This document shows, piece after piece, positions 17,834 to 26,664 of a stretch of DNA of 64,000 nt. Each line of letters begins with the position of its first letter. Positions within the stretch are counted from its first letter, which is position 1. The notes under the pieces are model-generated. The model was given only the letters and a program-made list of their open reading frames with translations. It was not told the DNA's origin and did not search any database. Position numbers and translations under genes: made by a program. This DNA comes from JAAOIF01 sp965217125 (GTDB lineage Bacteria > Pseudomonadota > Gammaproteobacteria > PS1 > Pseudothioglobaceae), in NCBI GenBank assembly GCA_965217125.1, contig OZ244244.1, forward strand, positions 558,001 through 622,000, in the 5' to 3' direction.

Positions 17834-18919
17834 ATGTTTTTAGCGCTTGTCAATTTTCTTTCGCAGTTTGACACTGGTTTTGATGTTCTGCATTATTTAA
17901 CGCTTAGAGCCGTTTTGGCGATGTTAATGTCGTTATTAATTAGCCTTGTTTTAGGTAGTTTTTTTATCAAAAAGCTACATCAATATCAAATCTCTCAAGT
18001 GATTCGCACAGACGGTCCGCAATCACATTTAGACAAAGCCGGCACCCCAACTATGGGCGGGGTGTTGATTTTATTTTCCTTCATAATAAGCAGTATTGTT
18101 TGGGGTGATTGGCACAACACTTATCTGTGGATTATTATAGTTACTACCCTTATTTTTGGCAGTATTGGCTTTGTTGACGACTACCAGAAAATTAACAAAC
18201 AATCCAGCGCTGGTGTTAGTTCCAAACAAAAATATTTGGCGCAATCCTTAGGCGCAATTTTGATTGGCGTCTGGTTAGTAAGCACAGCAAATAATCCACT
18301 TGACACCCAATTACTGATTCCATTTTTCAAAAATTGGTCAATTCCTCTTGGTATGATAGGCTTAGGCATATTGTCATATTTTGTGATTGTTGGTAGCTCT
18401 AATGCGGTAAATTTAACCGATGGATTAGACGGTTTGGCGATTATGCCGGTGATTCTTATTTCAGCTGCTTTGGCGATTTTTGCCTATATTAGTGGCAACT
18501 ATAATTTTTCCAATTATCTGAATATGCCATTTATGCCCGGCACGGGCGAGATGTTTGTGGTTTGTGCGGCGTTGATTGGCAGCGGGTTGGGTTTTCTGTG
18601 GTTTAATACTTATCCAGCTGAAATATTTATGGGCGATGTTGGTTCATTAGCGCTGGGTGCTATTTTGGCGGTGATTGCCATTATCGTTCGTCAAGAAATA
18701 TTGCTATTTATCATGGGCGGTGTGTTTGTGGCTGAAACGCTGTCGGTGATGATTCAGGTTGGTTATTATAGATACACTAAAAAGCGTATTTTTTTAATGG
18801 CGCCACTGCATCATCACTTTGAGAAAAAAGGCATGAGCGAGCCTAAAATTATTGTGCGTTTTTGGATGATAACTTTAATTTTAGTATTGATTGCACTAGC
18901 CTCAATCAAAATACGCTAA
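17834..18919 (+). CDS. mraY: Phospho-N-acetylmuramoyl-pentapeptide transferase MraY
   Basis: MraY forms lipid I from UDP-MurNAc-pentapeptide and undecaprenyl phosphate at the inner membrane. The 361-residue length, about ten membrane segments and the motifs GTPTMGG, FVDDYQKI, NAVNLTDGLDGLA and LHHHFEKKG are all diagnostic. In most gammaproteobacteria it sits in the dcw cell-division cluster between murF and murD; here it is alone between a foldase gene and dCMP deaminase, so the cluster is rearranged. Confidence 0.96.
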   Translation: MFLALVNFLSQFDTGFDVLHYLTLRAVLAMLMSLLISLVLGSFFIKKLHQYQISQVIRTDGPQSHLDKAGTPTMGGVLILFSFIISSIVWGDWHNTYLWIIIVTTLIFGSIGFVDDYQKINKQSSAGVSSKQKYLAQSLGAILIGVWLVSTANNPLDTQLLIPFFKNWSIPLGMIGLGILSYFVIVGSSNAVNLTDGLDGLAIMPVILISAALAIFAYISGNYNFSNYLNMPFMPGTGEMFVVCAALIGSGLGFLWFNTYPAEIFMGDVGSLALGAILAVIAIIVRQEILLFIMGGVFVAETLSVMIQVGYYRYTKKRIFLMAPLHHHFEKKGMSEPKIIVRFWMITLILVLIALASIKIR

Positions 18920-18921
18920 TC

Positions 18922-19371
18922 ATGAACATATTGAATAAATGGGATAAACGCTATTTAGCCCTTGCAAAAGAAATATCTACTTGGTCAAAAGACCCATCAA
19001 CCCAAGTTGGCGCGGTAACTGTCGGCAGTAAAAAAGAAGTTTTATCTCAAGGGTTTAATGGTTTTCCTCGCGGCATTAACGATAGCGCAGAACGCTACAA
19101 TGACCGCCAAACCAAATATAAATTTGTGGTTCATGCAGAAATGAACGCTATTTACAATGCCACCTATTCTGGCGCTTCATTAGATGGCGCTACACTGTAT
19201 GTTTATGGCTTGCCAATTTGCAGCGAATGTGCCAAAGGCATTGTCCAAGTAGGCATTAAAAAAGTGGTGATTGAAAAATCCAAAGAACTCGACAACTGGA
19301 ACGATAGCCTCAAACTCTCACAGGCTATGTTTATTGAAGCGGGTGTCGAATTAGTTATAAAAGACAAATAA
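18922..19371 (+). CDS. Deoxycytidylate (dCMP) deaminase family protein
   Basis: A 149-residue zinc deaminase with the ligands in VVHAEMNAIYNA (His, plus catalytic Glu) and LPICSECAK (two Cys). It deaminates dCMP to dUMP for thymidylate synthesis, or a close relative. The frame extends upstream to 18862 inside mraY, but the ATG at 18922, two bases after the mraY stop, is the evident start (MNILNKWDKRYLALAKEIS). It is followed by prfC after 5 bp. Confidence 0.88.
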   Translation: MNILNKWDKRYLALAKEISTWSKDPSTQVGAVTVGSKKEVLSQGFNGFPRGINDSAERYNDRQTKYKFVVHAEMNAIYNATYSGASLDGATLYVYGLPICSECAKGIVQVGIKKVVIEKSKELDNWNDSLKLSQAMFIEAGVELVIKDK

Positions 19372-19376
19372 CAAAT

Positions 19377-20945
19377 ATGTCTGAAATATCCAAAAGACGC
19401 ACTTTTGCGATTATTTCGCACCCTGATGCAGGCAAAACCACCGTTACTGAAAAGCTGCTTTTGTATGCAGGTGCAATCAAAACCGCCGGCAGTGTAAAGG
19501 CAAGAAAAGCCAACAGTCATGCAACTTCTGATTGGATGGAAATGGAGAAAGAAAGAGGTATTTCTATTACTTCGTCCGTTATGCAATTTGATTATAATAA
19601 CCATGTCATCAATCTATTAGACACACCAGGGCATGAGGATTTTTCTGAGGACACTTACCGCACGCTAACCGCGGTGGATTCAGCACTGATGGTGATTGAT
19701 GTTGCCAAAGGTGTGGAGCAACGCACCATTAAACTGATGGAAGTTTGTCGCCTGCGTAACACCCCTATTATTACTTTTATCAATAAACTTGACCGTGAAG
19801 GTAGAGAGCCAATCGAACTGTTAGATGAGGTCGAATCGGTGCTAAATATTGAATGCACACCCATCACTTGGCCGATTGGTATGGGCAAGGCGTTCAAAGG
19901 CGTGGTGCATTTATTAGAAAATAAAATTTACCTCTACAAATCTGCTCAAAACTCTAAAATTAGTAAAAATATAATCATTGATGGTGTCAATAACCCACAA
20001 TTAGATGAAATTTTAGGTGCAGAAGTTACCGCCCAAATGCGCGAAGAAGTGGAATTGATTAGCGAGAGCACCACAAAATTTAATTTGGATGAATTTTTAT
20101 CAGGCAAACAAACTCCAGTATTTTTTGGCTCTGCCATTAATAATTTTGGCATTCAAAATCTACTTAATGGTTTTATTGAATATGCACCTACACCAAAAAA
20201 CAGAGAATCAGATGTGCGTAAAGTCAGCCCAAATGAGCAAAAACTCACCGGTTTTATTTTCAAAATCCAAGCCAATATGGACCCCAAACACCATGACCGC
20301 CTAGCCTTTATGCGCTTGGTGAGCGGCACTTATACCAAGGGTATGAAAATGTTGCAAGTTGCTACTGGCAAACAAATCAAAATCGCCAATGCACTTAGCT
20401 TTATGTCGCGTGAGCGCACCGCCGCACAGGTGGCTTATGCAGGTGATGTGATTGGCATTCACAATCATGGCGGCATTAGTATTGGCGACACTTTTACACA
20501 AGGTGAAAAACTAACATTTCAAGGCATTCCCAACTTTTCCCCAGAATTGTTTCGCCGTGCAGTATTAAAAGACCCGCTCAAAACTAAAGCCTTACAAAAA
20601 GGCTTAAATCAACTCTCAGAAGAAGGGGCAACCCAAGTGTTTCGACCGCTGGCGAGCAACGCGCAAATTTTAGGTGCAGTTGGAATTTTGCAATTTGATG
20701 TGGTTGCACACCGCTTAAAATATGAGTATGGGGTTGATTGCCAATTTGAAAGCATCAGCATCGCCACAGCTCGCTGGGTTAGCGGTAGTGATAAGAATAT
20801 TGCACAGCTGAAAACTAAAGCAGGCAATAATCTCGCCATTGATTCAGCGGGTGTGCTGAGCTATCTTGCCCCTTCAACAATTAATTTGCAACTAACGATG
20901 CAGCGCCATCCAAATGTGGTTTTTTCTGCCACGCGCGAACATTAA
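19377..20945 (+). CDS. prfC: Peptide chain release factor 3 (RF3)
   Basis: A 522-residue translational GTPase that removes RF1/RF2 after termination. The G1 motif is HPDAGKTT, followed by ERGISITSSVMQF (switch I), LLDTPGHEDFSEDTYRTL (switch II) and FINKLDREGREPIELLDEV (NKLD). The C-terminal region FESISIATARWVSG is typical of RF3. It is co-directional and tightly spaced with dCMP deaminase. Confidence 0.96.
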   Translation: MSEISKRRTFAIISHPDAGKTTVTEKLLLYAGAIKTAGSVKARKANSHATSDWMEMEKERGISITSSVMQFDYNNHVINLLDTPGHEDFSEDTYRTLTAVDSALMVIDVAKGVEQRTIKLMEVCRLRNTPIITFINKLDREGREPIELLDEVESVLNIECTPITWPIGMGKAFKGVVHLLENKIYLYKSAQNSKISKNIIIDGVNNPQLDEILGAEVTAQMREEVELISESTTKFNLDEFLSGKQTPVFFGSAINNFGIQNLLNGFIEYAPTPKNRESDVRKVSPNEQKLTGFIFKIQANMDPKHHDRLAFMRLVSGTYTKGMKMLQVATGKQIKIANALSFMSRERTAAQVAYAGDVIGIHNHGGISIGDTFTQGEKLTFQGIPNFSPELFRRAVLKDPLKTKALQKGLNQLSEEGATQVFRPLASNAQILGAVGILQFDVVAHRLKYEYGVDCQFESISIATARWVSGSDKNIAQLKTKAGNNLAIDSAGVLSYLAPSTINLQLTMQRHPNVVFSATREH

Positions 20946-21020
20946 ACGCTAAAATTGCTGAAACTTATTTGTCTTATTTTCCGTGTATAATTATTATATT
21001 TCAGAAACTATTAAAATAAA

Positions 21021-22298
21021 ATGTTATTAGAAATTGTGTTTGCAGCTGGCTGTTTTTGGGGCGTAGAAAAGAATTTTGAACAATTACCGGGCGTAGTTGA
21101 TGTTGTCTCTGGCTATGCTGGGGGCAATTATGATAGCCCGGACTATTATCAAGTCTTAGCAAACAAAGATAATAACAGCGAAAAAATTAACTGGAATGAT
21201 GAGGATGAGGATGAACAAAGCCCAGCCGAGCAGGAAAAACGCCGCAATATCGTCAATCACGCCGAATCTGTTAAAGTCATTTACGACACAAAACTGATTT
21301 CTACCGAGTTTTTAATCAAAGATTTTTGGGAATTGCACGACCCTACTCAAGTTGATGGTCAGGGCAATGACAAGGGCGATAGTTACCGCTCAGCGATTTA
21401 TTGGACGAATAACGAGCAAAAACAAATCGCACTCAAAACCCGCGAGCAATATCAACAATTACTCAGTAAAAAAGGCTTGGGTAAAATCATTACCGAACTC
21501 AAACCGCTTAATGAATTTTGGCAAGCTAAGGATTATCATCAAAACTATCTTGCCAAAAACCCAAATGGTTATTGCCCAAATCACAAAACCGGGGTAAAGT
21601 TTGCCGACAAAGGCATGATTAAGGAAAAACTTGGCGAAACTTATAACCAACATTTGAATAATGTTGTGCTAAAACCCTTAGGAGGCAAAGAAATTGTGGT
21701 GATTGAAGCGGATGCTTATTGCCCCTATTGCGAGGCTTTTAGGCAAAAAGTGTTAAACCATTATCAAGGCGATATTCCTATTAGGAGTGCGTTTGCATAC
21801 AATTTACAGGATTATAAAATTAAAACCCCGACCTTTGCCACGCCAACCATTTTATTTATTGAAGACGGAGTGGAAAAAGCCGGTTTTCAGGGATACTTAT
21901 CACCACCGGAATTTTACAAAATATTAGGCAAATTCAAACTTGGAAAATCCAAAGCCTTTGATATTGCTTTTAATAAAGGCACTGAGGGCAGATTTTGCCA
22001 ACAATATGATATTTTCAAGAACACACCCGATGGTATTTTTGTTGATAAATTATCAGGCGCGCCTTTGTTTGACACCGCCCAGCGTTTTCAATCAAAAAGC
22101 GGCTGGTTGAGTTTTTACCAAGCGATTGACGGCTCAACCATTGAAAAAGCAGACCAGCGTTTTGGCCTGAATCGCACAGAAGTCATCTCCAAAAGCACAG
22201 GCATTCACTTAGGGCATGTATTTGCAGGTCTGTCAGCTGGAAAACGGCGTTTTTGCATCAATGCCAATGTGTTAAATTTTGTAGCTAATAAACAATAA
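21021..22298 (+). CDS. msrAB: Methionine sulfoxide reductase fusion MsrA-thioredoxin-like-MsrB
   Basis: A 425-residue three-domain protein. Residues 1-~195 are MsrA with catalytic Cys11 in GCFWG. A thioredoxin-like domain follows, with CPYC at 234-237. Residues ~300-425 are MsrB with catalytic Cys412 in RRFCIN. Together they reduce both epimers of methionine sulfoxide. The zinc-binding CxxC pairs of many MsrBs are replaced (SGAPLF, SGWLSF). The order differs from Neisseria PilB (Trx-MsrA-MsrB). The MsrA part carries an acidic insertion (NDEDEDEQSPAEQ). No signal peptide is visible, so a cytoplasmic location is likely. Confidence 0.9.
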   Translation: MLLEIVFAAGCFWGVEKNFEQLPGVVDVVSGYAGGNYDSPDYYQVLANKDNNSEKINWNDEDEDEQSPAEQEKRRNIVNHAESVKVIYDTKLISTEFLIKDFWELHDPTQVDGQGNDKGDSYRSAIYWTNNEQKQIALKTREQYQQLLSKKGLGKIITELKPLNEFWQAKDYHQNYLAKNPNGYCPNHKTGVKFADKGMIKEKLGETYNQHLNNVVLKPLGGKEIVVIEADAYCPYCEAFRQKVLNHYQGDIPIRSAFAYNLQDYKIKTPTFATPTILFIEDGVEKAGFQGYLSPPEFYKILGKFKLGKSKAFDIAFNKGTEGRFCQQYDIFKNTPDGIFVDKLSGAPLFDTAQRFQSKSGWLSFYQAIDGSTIEKADQRFGLNRTEVISKSTGIHLGHVFAGLSAGKRRFCINANVLNFVANKQ

Positions 22299-22519
22299 CT
22301 AATGTCCGGGCAGAGAGGCAGAGAACAGAGGGCAGAAAACAGAACAAGGGCGGCGCGTTGGTAATGCGACTTCAGTCGCATCTAAACAGAGGGCAGAGAG
22401 GCAGAGAACAGAGGGCAGAACAGAGCAAGAGCAAATCTAATGGCATCCTAATCCTCAAGGTGGTAATGAATAATTATTCATAATTATTGGCGTAAATAAT
22501 TAGTGTTTATGCCCTTATT
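22299..22519. repeat. Non-coding repeats after msrAB
   Basis: Purine-rich GCAGAG/CAGAGG tracts (22307-22350, 22385-22435) flank a hairpin repeat at 22364-22381. A short AT-rich piece with TAATTATTCATAATTATT follows. No gene is seen. Confidence 0.7.
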
Positions 22520-22633
22520 TTATGTTAGGTGCTTATGCTCTTTATTGTTATTATCAGATGTAAAATAATACATAATTACCCCAATAATAACAAGAATTGA
22601 TACCATTGTTAATACTATATCTAGTGACCCCAT
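22520..22633 (-). CDS. 37-residue single-span membrane protein
   Basis: The ATG at 22633 has a strong ribosome-binding site, AAAGGAG, six bases upstream. The protein begins MGSLDIVLTMVSILVII, giving one hydrophobic span to about residue 24, then a polar tail (TSDNNNKEHKHLT). Its start overlaps the stop of the upstream small frame as TAATG, suggesting translational coupling. The size and layout resemble small accessory subunits of membrane complexes, but I do not recognise the family. Confidence 0.6.
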   Translation of the reverse strand: MGSLDIVLTMVSILVIIGVIMYYFTSDNNNKEHKHLT

Positions 22634-22807
22634 TATTGCTCCTTTGTTATTAAACTTGCCAAAATGATAAATATAATACCCACTACAGATACTCTAACAG
22701 CCATTGCTACTGCGACCTGTTCAAAAAATCCAGATAGCACCTGTAGCAATAAAAGCAACACCTATATTGCCAATATAATCAAATAGTCTTTTAGCAAATT
22801 TTTTCAT
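22633..22807 (-). pseudogene. Small membrane-protein gene with a one-base frameshift
   Basis: From the ATG at 22807 the frame reads MKKFAKRLFDYIGNIGVAFIA and stops after 28 residues (WIF then TGA). In the next frame the coding sense resumes as SGFFEQVAVAMAVRVSVVGI and ends KEQ-TAA exactly at the start of the 37-residue gene. The span of 175 bp is 58 codons plus one base, so a single-base insertion near 22733-22740 would explain it. The intact product would have about 57 residues and two membrane spans. It may be a true pseudogene or a sequencing error. Confidence 0.55.
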
Positions 22808-22928
22808 ATTCACTGATTATACACAATGGATTTGATGCTGGTGAATAATGGGATTTTTCTTTTTATTTGCTATAGTGCGGTGCGTGGGTAGAAAAAGCAG
22901 AGTAAAAATAATTTCATTCTGACTCTAA

Positions 22929-23492
22929 TTATTTATGTCCGGCATGCGGATTATTACCTGATGCCATTGCCCAATGATGCACTTGGTGGTGATTGCCATA
23001 CGCCATAATACCAATATAACCCAAAGCTCTAATTTTAGCCAGCTGTTTGCGCTCATCACTCGTTACGGTCAATGTAAACACCCCATTATTATTTTGCACC
23101 TGCATATCCCAGCCTGTTTCTGCCTTCATTTGCGCTGGATGCGCTGAAAACACTTGAATAAGCGATTGTAGCGCCCTATTTGTGGTCGGCGTAACCACTG
23201 CTTGAAACCCTTTTTTAATAAAACTTTGCACCACATTAACATTAAGTGCAATATCCTGCATTTGAATAAGATGCAATCGCAACGCCTCTATATTGACTTT
23301 TCCCCAATCAGTATTCGGGTCAGCCTCTAAGGCAACAATCGCCTCTTGCAAAGTCGCAAACGCATCAGTCCCTGCCTCCGTTAGCTTAGTTTTGTTAGTT
23401 GCTTGATGATTCATAGTTGCATGGTCGATATTAGCAACCACAATTGATGACATTGCCATTAAAGCAATTGCAGTTGTAATGGTAAATTGCAT
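22929..23492 (-). CDS. Exported conserved hypothetical protein with His-rich C-terminus
   Basis: A 187-residue protein with a signal peptide (MQFTITTAIALMAMSSIVVA). The mature part starts with NIDHATMNHQ and ends YGNHHQVHHWAMASGNNPHAGHK, rich in His and Met, so it could bind a transition metal such as copper; this is inference from composition. The middle is helical (LQEAIVALEADPNTDWGKV). The gene is alone, with repeats downstream and the methyltransferase promoter region upstream. Confidence 0.7.
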   Translation of the reverse strand: MQFTITTAIALMAMSSIVVANIDHATMNHQATNKTKLTEAGTDAFATLQEAIVALEADPNTDWGKVNIEALRLHLIQMQDIALNVNVVQSFIKKGFQAVVTPTTNRALQSLIQVFSAHPAQMKAETGWDMQVQNNNGVFTLTVTSDERKQLAKIRALGYIGIMAYGNHHQVHHWAMASGNNPHAGHK

Positions 23493-23672
23493 AATTATGT
23501 CTCGTATTTAATTAAAAAAAACTTCCACCAATCAGCCAGAAGTATCATTATTATAAAGTCTGTTATTGATAATAATTAAAAGGTTTATTTCATTTCCAAG
23601 CATTATAAATTAAAGTAGCCTGTCCTGTTATTTAGCGTTATTTCGTTGCCGTTATTTCGTTATTTTTAGGTG

Positions 23673-23701
23673 TTGACTTTAAGTCACTATTTTCGTATAA
23701 T
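23673..23701 (+). promoter_or_regulatory. Methyltransferase promoter with overlapping C-box
   Basis: A -35 TTGACT (23673-23678) and -10 TATAAT (23696-23701) are 17 bp apart. The perfect palindrome GACTTTAAGTC (23675-23685) overlaps the -35. The same type of palindrome lies upstream of the controller gene, so the controller protein probably represses this promoter. Confidence 0.8.
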
Positions 23702-23733
23702 TATAACAGTTCAAAATAAACAGAAAGAACATT

Positions 23734-25446
23734 ATGGAAACTATTACTAACTCTATTGATTACAAATTTAATAATTTTCTAACCAAACAATCAAATATAG
23801 AAGGCGATTATTGTAAAGTAGATAAAAAAAATAATGGTGTTTTTTTAACAAATAATTCTTTCATTATAGATGCTGTGTTGGAAAATGTACCAAATAACAT
23901 CACTATTTTATCTAAAACATTTCTTGAGCCTTCATGTGGACAAGGTATATTTTTAATAAAATTGATTATAAAGGCTTATTTATATTCACCTGAAGCCTTC
24001 AATATTTCAAAATTTATTCAGGACAAACTTTATTTTGTAGATATTGACACTGAAATGATAGAGACGACAAAAATAAATATTTCTTCTTTATTTTTATACC
24101 TTTTCAACAAGAAATATAAAGGAAGTTTTAATTGTTATGCTATTGACTTTACCAAACTAGACGATATTTTTACACCCAACAAAGATAGAATAAGCAATCT
24201 TTCACAAAAAATTGATTTTGTTGTGGGTAACCCACCTTATATCACTTTATATGGTCGTAGAGATAAAAAGAAAAATGAAGAGCAGAGGATTTACTACCTC
24301 AATAACTATTTACAATTTCCATCATCACTCAAAAATGGAAAAATTAATTATGTAATGCTTTTTATCGAACGAGGGCTGTCACTTCTCAAGAAAAAAGGAA
24401 CTTTGTCTTTCGTCATTGATATTTCATTTTTTGAAACCGCATATATGTACTGTAGAAAGTATATTATTGAGAATTACACAATAGAGTCTCTAATTTACAA
24501 TATTAAAGGGTTTGATGGCGTTGCAAGTGGACAGATTATTCTCATAATTTCCAACAAGATGCCACAAAATAATTCAATATTTGTAGTTGATAAAGATACT
24601 AATAAAAAAGTATATATAAAGCAAGACAGATGGAATAAACCTGATGATGAATATAAATTTCGTATTTCACACTGCAACAAGTCAGATGCGATTCTTGAAA
24701 AACTGTTTAATAAAAAAGATCCTACATTAAAAAACATTTATCCAAAGAAGAATCTCAGAACATGTGTCATGCTTTTAAACATGGAAGAGCAATTCACTAG
24801 CAACAAACAATCAGAATCTGTTCAATCTTATCCATACTATCGAGGTTCTAATGGCCTGAAGTATAAATACTCAAAACTAAATTATTTAAAGATATTTAAT
24901 TATGATACAGAGCTTCAAAATAAAATAAACGACACCCTTAAGGCAGAATTGACATTAAAAGGAGTTAAAAATAAAAAACGCATTGGGCTTGGTGAAACCG
25001 TTATATATGATAATCCTAAAGTATACATAAGGCAATCAGCTAAAGAATTAATAGCATCTTTTGATGAGAACCCTAGTTCTGCTAACAACAGTCTTTATGT
25101 GTTTAGTTTAAGAGATGACTCTAAAGAATCTATAGTTTTTTTAAAGTATTTATGTGGATTAATGAATTCAACGATATATTCTTTTTTTGCACAGCAAAGA
25201 CGAATTATTCGTTACAATAAGGGAAAACAGCCTCAAATAAAAATATCAGATTTATATCAAATATTTATACCTCAAGACAATATATTAAAAGAAAAAATTG
25301 TGACTCTTGTTGACAATATATATAAAGATAGCATTCATGTAGAAAAATACAAAAAAGAAATTGACTTACATCTTTATTCTTATTATGGGCTACGCTCTAA
25401 TGAAATTAAGACAATCAATAACTCTATAAAATCTTTTCTTCAATAG
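23734..25446 (+). CDS. Type II DNA N6-adenine methyltransferase
   Basis: A 570-residue gamma-class methyltransferase. The AdoMet-binding motif I is FLEPSCGQGIF and the catalytic motif IV is NPPY at residues 166-169; the C-terminal ~250 residues look like a TaqI-type target-recognition domain. It protects host DNA from the partner endonuclease. The two genes converge and overlap by 23 bp at their 3' ends (25424-25446). Base composition is visibly more AT-rich than in the flanking housekeeping genes, consistent with horizontal transfer. The recognition sequence cannot be deduced. Confidence 0.88.
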   Translation: METITNSIDYKFNNFLTKQSNIEGDYCKVDKKNNGVFLTNNSFIIDAVLENVPNNITILSKTFLEPSCGQGIFLIKLIIKAYLYSPEAFNISKFIQDKLYFVDIDTEMIETTKINISSLFLYLFNKKYKGSFNCYAIDFTKLDDIFTPNKDRISNLSQKIDFVVGNPPYITLYGRRDKKKNEEQRIYYLNNYLQFPSSLKNGKINYVMLFIERGLSLLKKKGTLSFVIDISFFETAYMYCRKYIIENYTIESLIYNIKGFDGVASGQIILIISNKMPQNNSIFVVDKDTNKKVYIKQDRWNKPDDEYKFRISHCNKSDAILEKLFNKKDPTLKNIYPKKNLRTCVMLLNMEEQFTSNKQSESVQSYPYYRGSNGLKYKYSKLNYLKIFNYDTELQNKINDTLKAELTLKGVKNKKRIGLGETVIYDNPKVYIRQSAKELIASFDENPSSANNSLYVFSLRDDSKESIVFLKYLCGLMNSTIYSFFAQQRRIIRYNKGKQPQIKISDLYQIFIPQDNILKEKIVTLVDNIYKDSIHVEKYKKEIDLHLYSYYGLRSNEIKTINNSIKSFLQ

Positions 25447-26122
25447 ATTTTTCTGAGTCAATATTTTTGTTTTTCAATATTTTTGTTTTCTCATCAATTT
25501 TGGAAAGTTTTAACTGTGCATTTTTTAACTGCCGTTCCAGTCCTTCTTTTATTTTTTTCATAAGCAATTCTATAAATTCATTTCTTGTTCTGTATTTTGG
25601 AATTGCTGATATATTTACTTGTAGTTGATTCGTTGGCGCTCTCCTAAAAGTAGAACTTATGTCTTTTAAAAAATATGACTTAACCATTTTATGGTCAGAT
25701 TCAATAAACCTTAACCCATTCTCATGTTCCTCGTAATAAACATGTATATATAAAAGATAAAATCCACCTTGTTCGATAAATTTTATAACCTTATTTGGTG
25801 TTCCAATGTCAGGGTTACTATCTATCCATGAAAGTTTAAAGGCTTTAAAATCAATCCATATTTCTTCCAGATGATTTTTAAAATAAAAGGAACATTTAGC
25901 ATCCCAAGGATTCTTTGTTTTTCCTTCAGGTGCAGACTCAGCATTTAGTAAATATTTATGATTTTCTGTAGCAGTTACAAATGCTTTTTCTAACCAATCA
26001 CTTATTTCAGCGCCAGCTCTAGATTTAGCGGAAATATTGAGTGTTTTATTTTTTGCAATTATGTTCACAACAACATTTGTGATTTCTTTTCTTATAAGAT
26101 CTTCGTAATCTCTAATTTTCAT
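25424..26122 (-). CDS. Probable type II restriction endonuclease
   Basis: A 232-residue protein whose role is inferred mainly from context: it lies between a controller gene and a convergent methyltransferase. NPWDAKCSFYF followed by EEIWIDFKAFKLS offers the Asp...DxK arrangement of a PD-(D/E)xK nuclease core. I chose the ATG at 26122, which overlaps the controller gene by 11 bp, over an in-frame TTG at 26140. The C-terminus is a Lys-rich coiled coil. It may belong to a known endonuclease family, but I cannot name it from sequence reading. Confidence 0.72.
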   Translation of the reverse strand: MKIRDYEDLIRKEITNVVVNIIAKNKTLNISAKSRAGAEISDWLEKAFVTATENHKYLLNAESAPEGKTKNPWDAKCSFYFKNHLEEIWIDFKAFKLSWIDSNPDIGTPNKVIKFIEQGGFYLLYIHVYYEEHENGLRFIESDHKMVKSYFLKDISSTFRRAPTNQLQVNISAIPKYRTRNEFIELLMKKIKEGLERQLKNAQLKLSKIDEKTKILKNKNIDSEKSIEEKIL

Positions 26123-26336
26123 CAAATAACTCCGAATCAAAAAAATCCATAAGAGTCAATTTGAAAGCATCAGCAATCTTTTTAATATTTTGAATTGATA
26201 CATTCCTTTTGCCATGTTCTAAACTGGCAATATAAGTCCTATCAAGCCCACATTCATATGAAAATGCCTCTTGACTGTAGCCATTATGTAGTCTTAATTC
26301 TTTAACTCTTATCCCAAAACTTTGTTTAACATTCAT
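26112..26336 (-). CDS. Restriction-modification controller (C) protein
   Basis: A 74-residue XRE-type HTH protein: IRVKELRLHNGYSQEAFSYE, then CGLDRTYIASLEHGKRNVS. Size, position directly before the endonuclease gene and two C-boxes upstream identify it as a C protein. Such proteins delay endonuclease expression after entry into a new host by activating their own promoter at low dose and repressing it at high dose. The -10 lies so close to the ATG that the transcript is probably leaderless, as known for several C genes. Confidence 0.88.
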   Translation of the reverse strand: MNVKQSFGIRVKELRLHNGYSQEAFSYECGLDRTYIASLEHGKRNVSIQNIKKIADAFKLTLMDFFDSELFDEN

Positions 26337-26343
26337 TTGGATT

Positions 26344-26384
26344 ATTATCTAATACTATGACTTTAGGTCAACTGACTATAAGTC
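26344..26384 (-). promoter_or_regulatory. Tandem C-box operator and promoter of the controller-endonuclease operon
   Basis: Two operator palindromes, GACTATAAGTC (26374-26384) and GACTTTAGGTC (26359-26369, one mismatch), have centres 15 bp apart. Minus-strand -35 TTGACC (26372-26367) and -10 GATAAT (26349-26344) are 17 bp apart, and the ATG at 26336 follows the -10 by only 7 bases. Confidence 0.8.
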
Positions 26385-26664
26385 ACATTTGATTGGTATT
26401 ATTTTTTTAAGACACATAACGAGGCTGTAGAAAAACCCAAAAAACCAACTAAGCAAATTATTGATAAAATTAGTTTTTTCATTTTGTTTTTTCTTTTTAA
26501 ATAAAGTTTCAATCTTACAGATTAAAATCAACTTGTCAAATGTATTATTAGATGTTTATATAGAGTATGGTGTTTTTTTAAGAGCAGAGAAAAAGCAAAG
26601 CAAGTCAAGGGCGATGCCATTAGATTTGCTGGGGTGAATGTTGGATTTAATAATACTGCTGCGA
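26385..26664. other. Intergenic region between the R-M system and the DNA ligase gene
   Basis: AT-rich DNA with no firmly supported gene. A 27-codon minus-strand frame (26399-26482, starting MKKLILSIICLVGFLGF) looks like a signal peptide but has no good ribosome-binding site. The piece near 26600-26640 resembles edges of the dispersed repeats (GCGATGCCATTAGATTTG). Confidence 0.5.

Noticed and set aside
26399..26482. 27-codon signal-peptide-like frame near the R-M system
   Set aside because: No ribosome-binding site and no mature domain; hydrophobic frames arise easily in AT-rich DNA.
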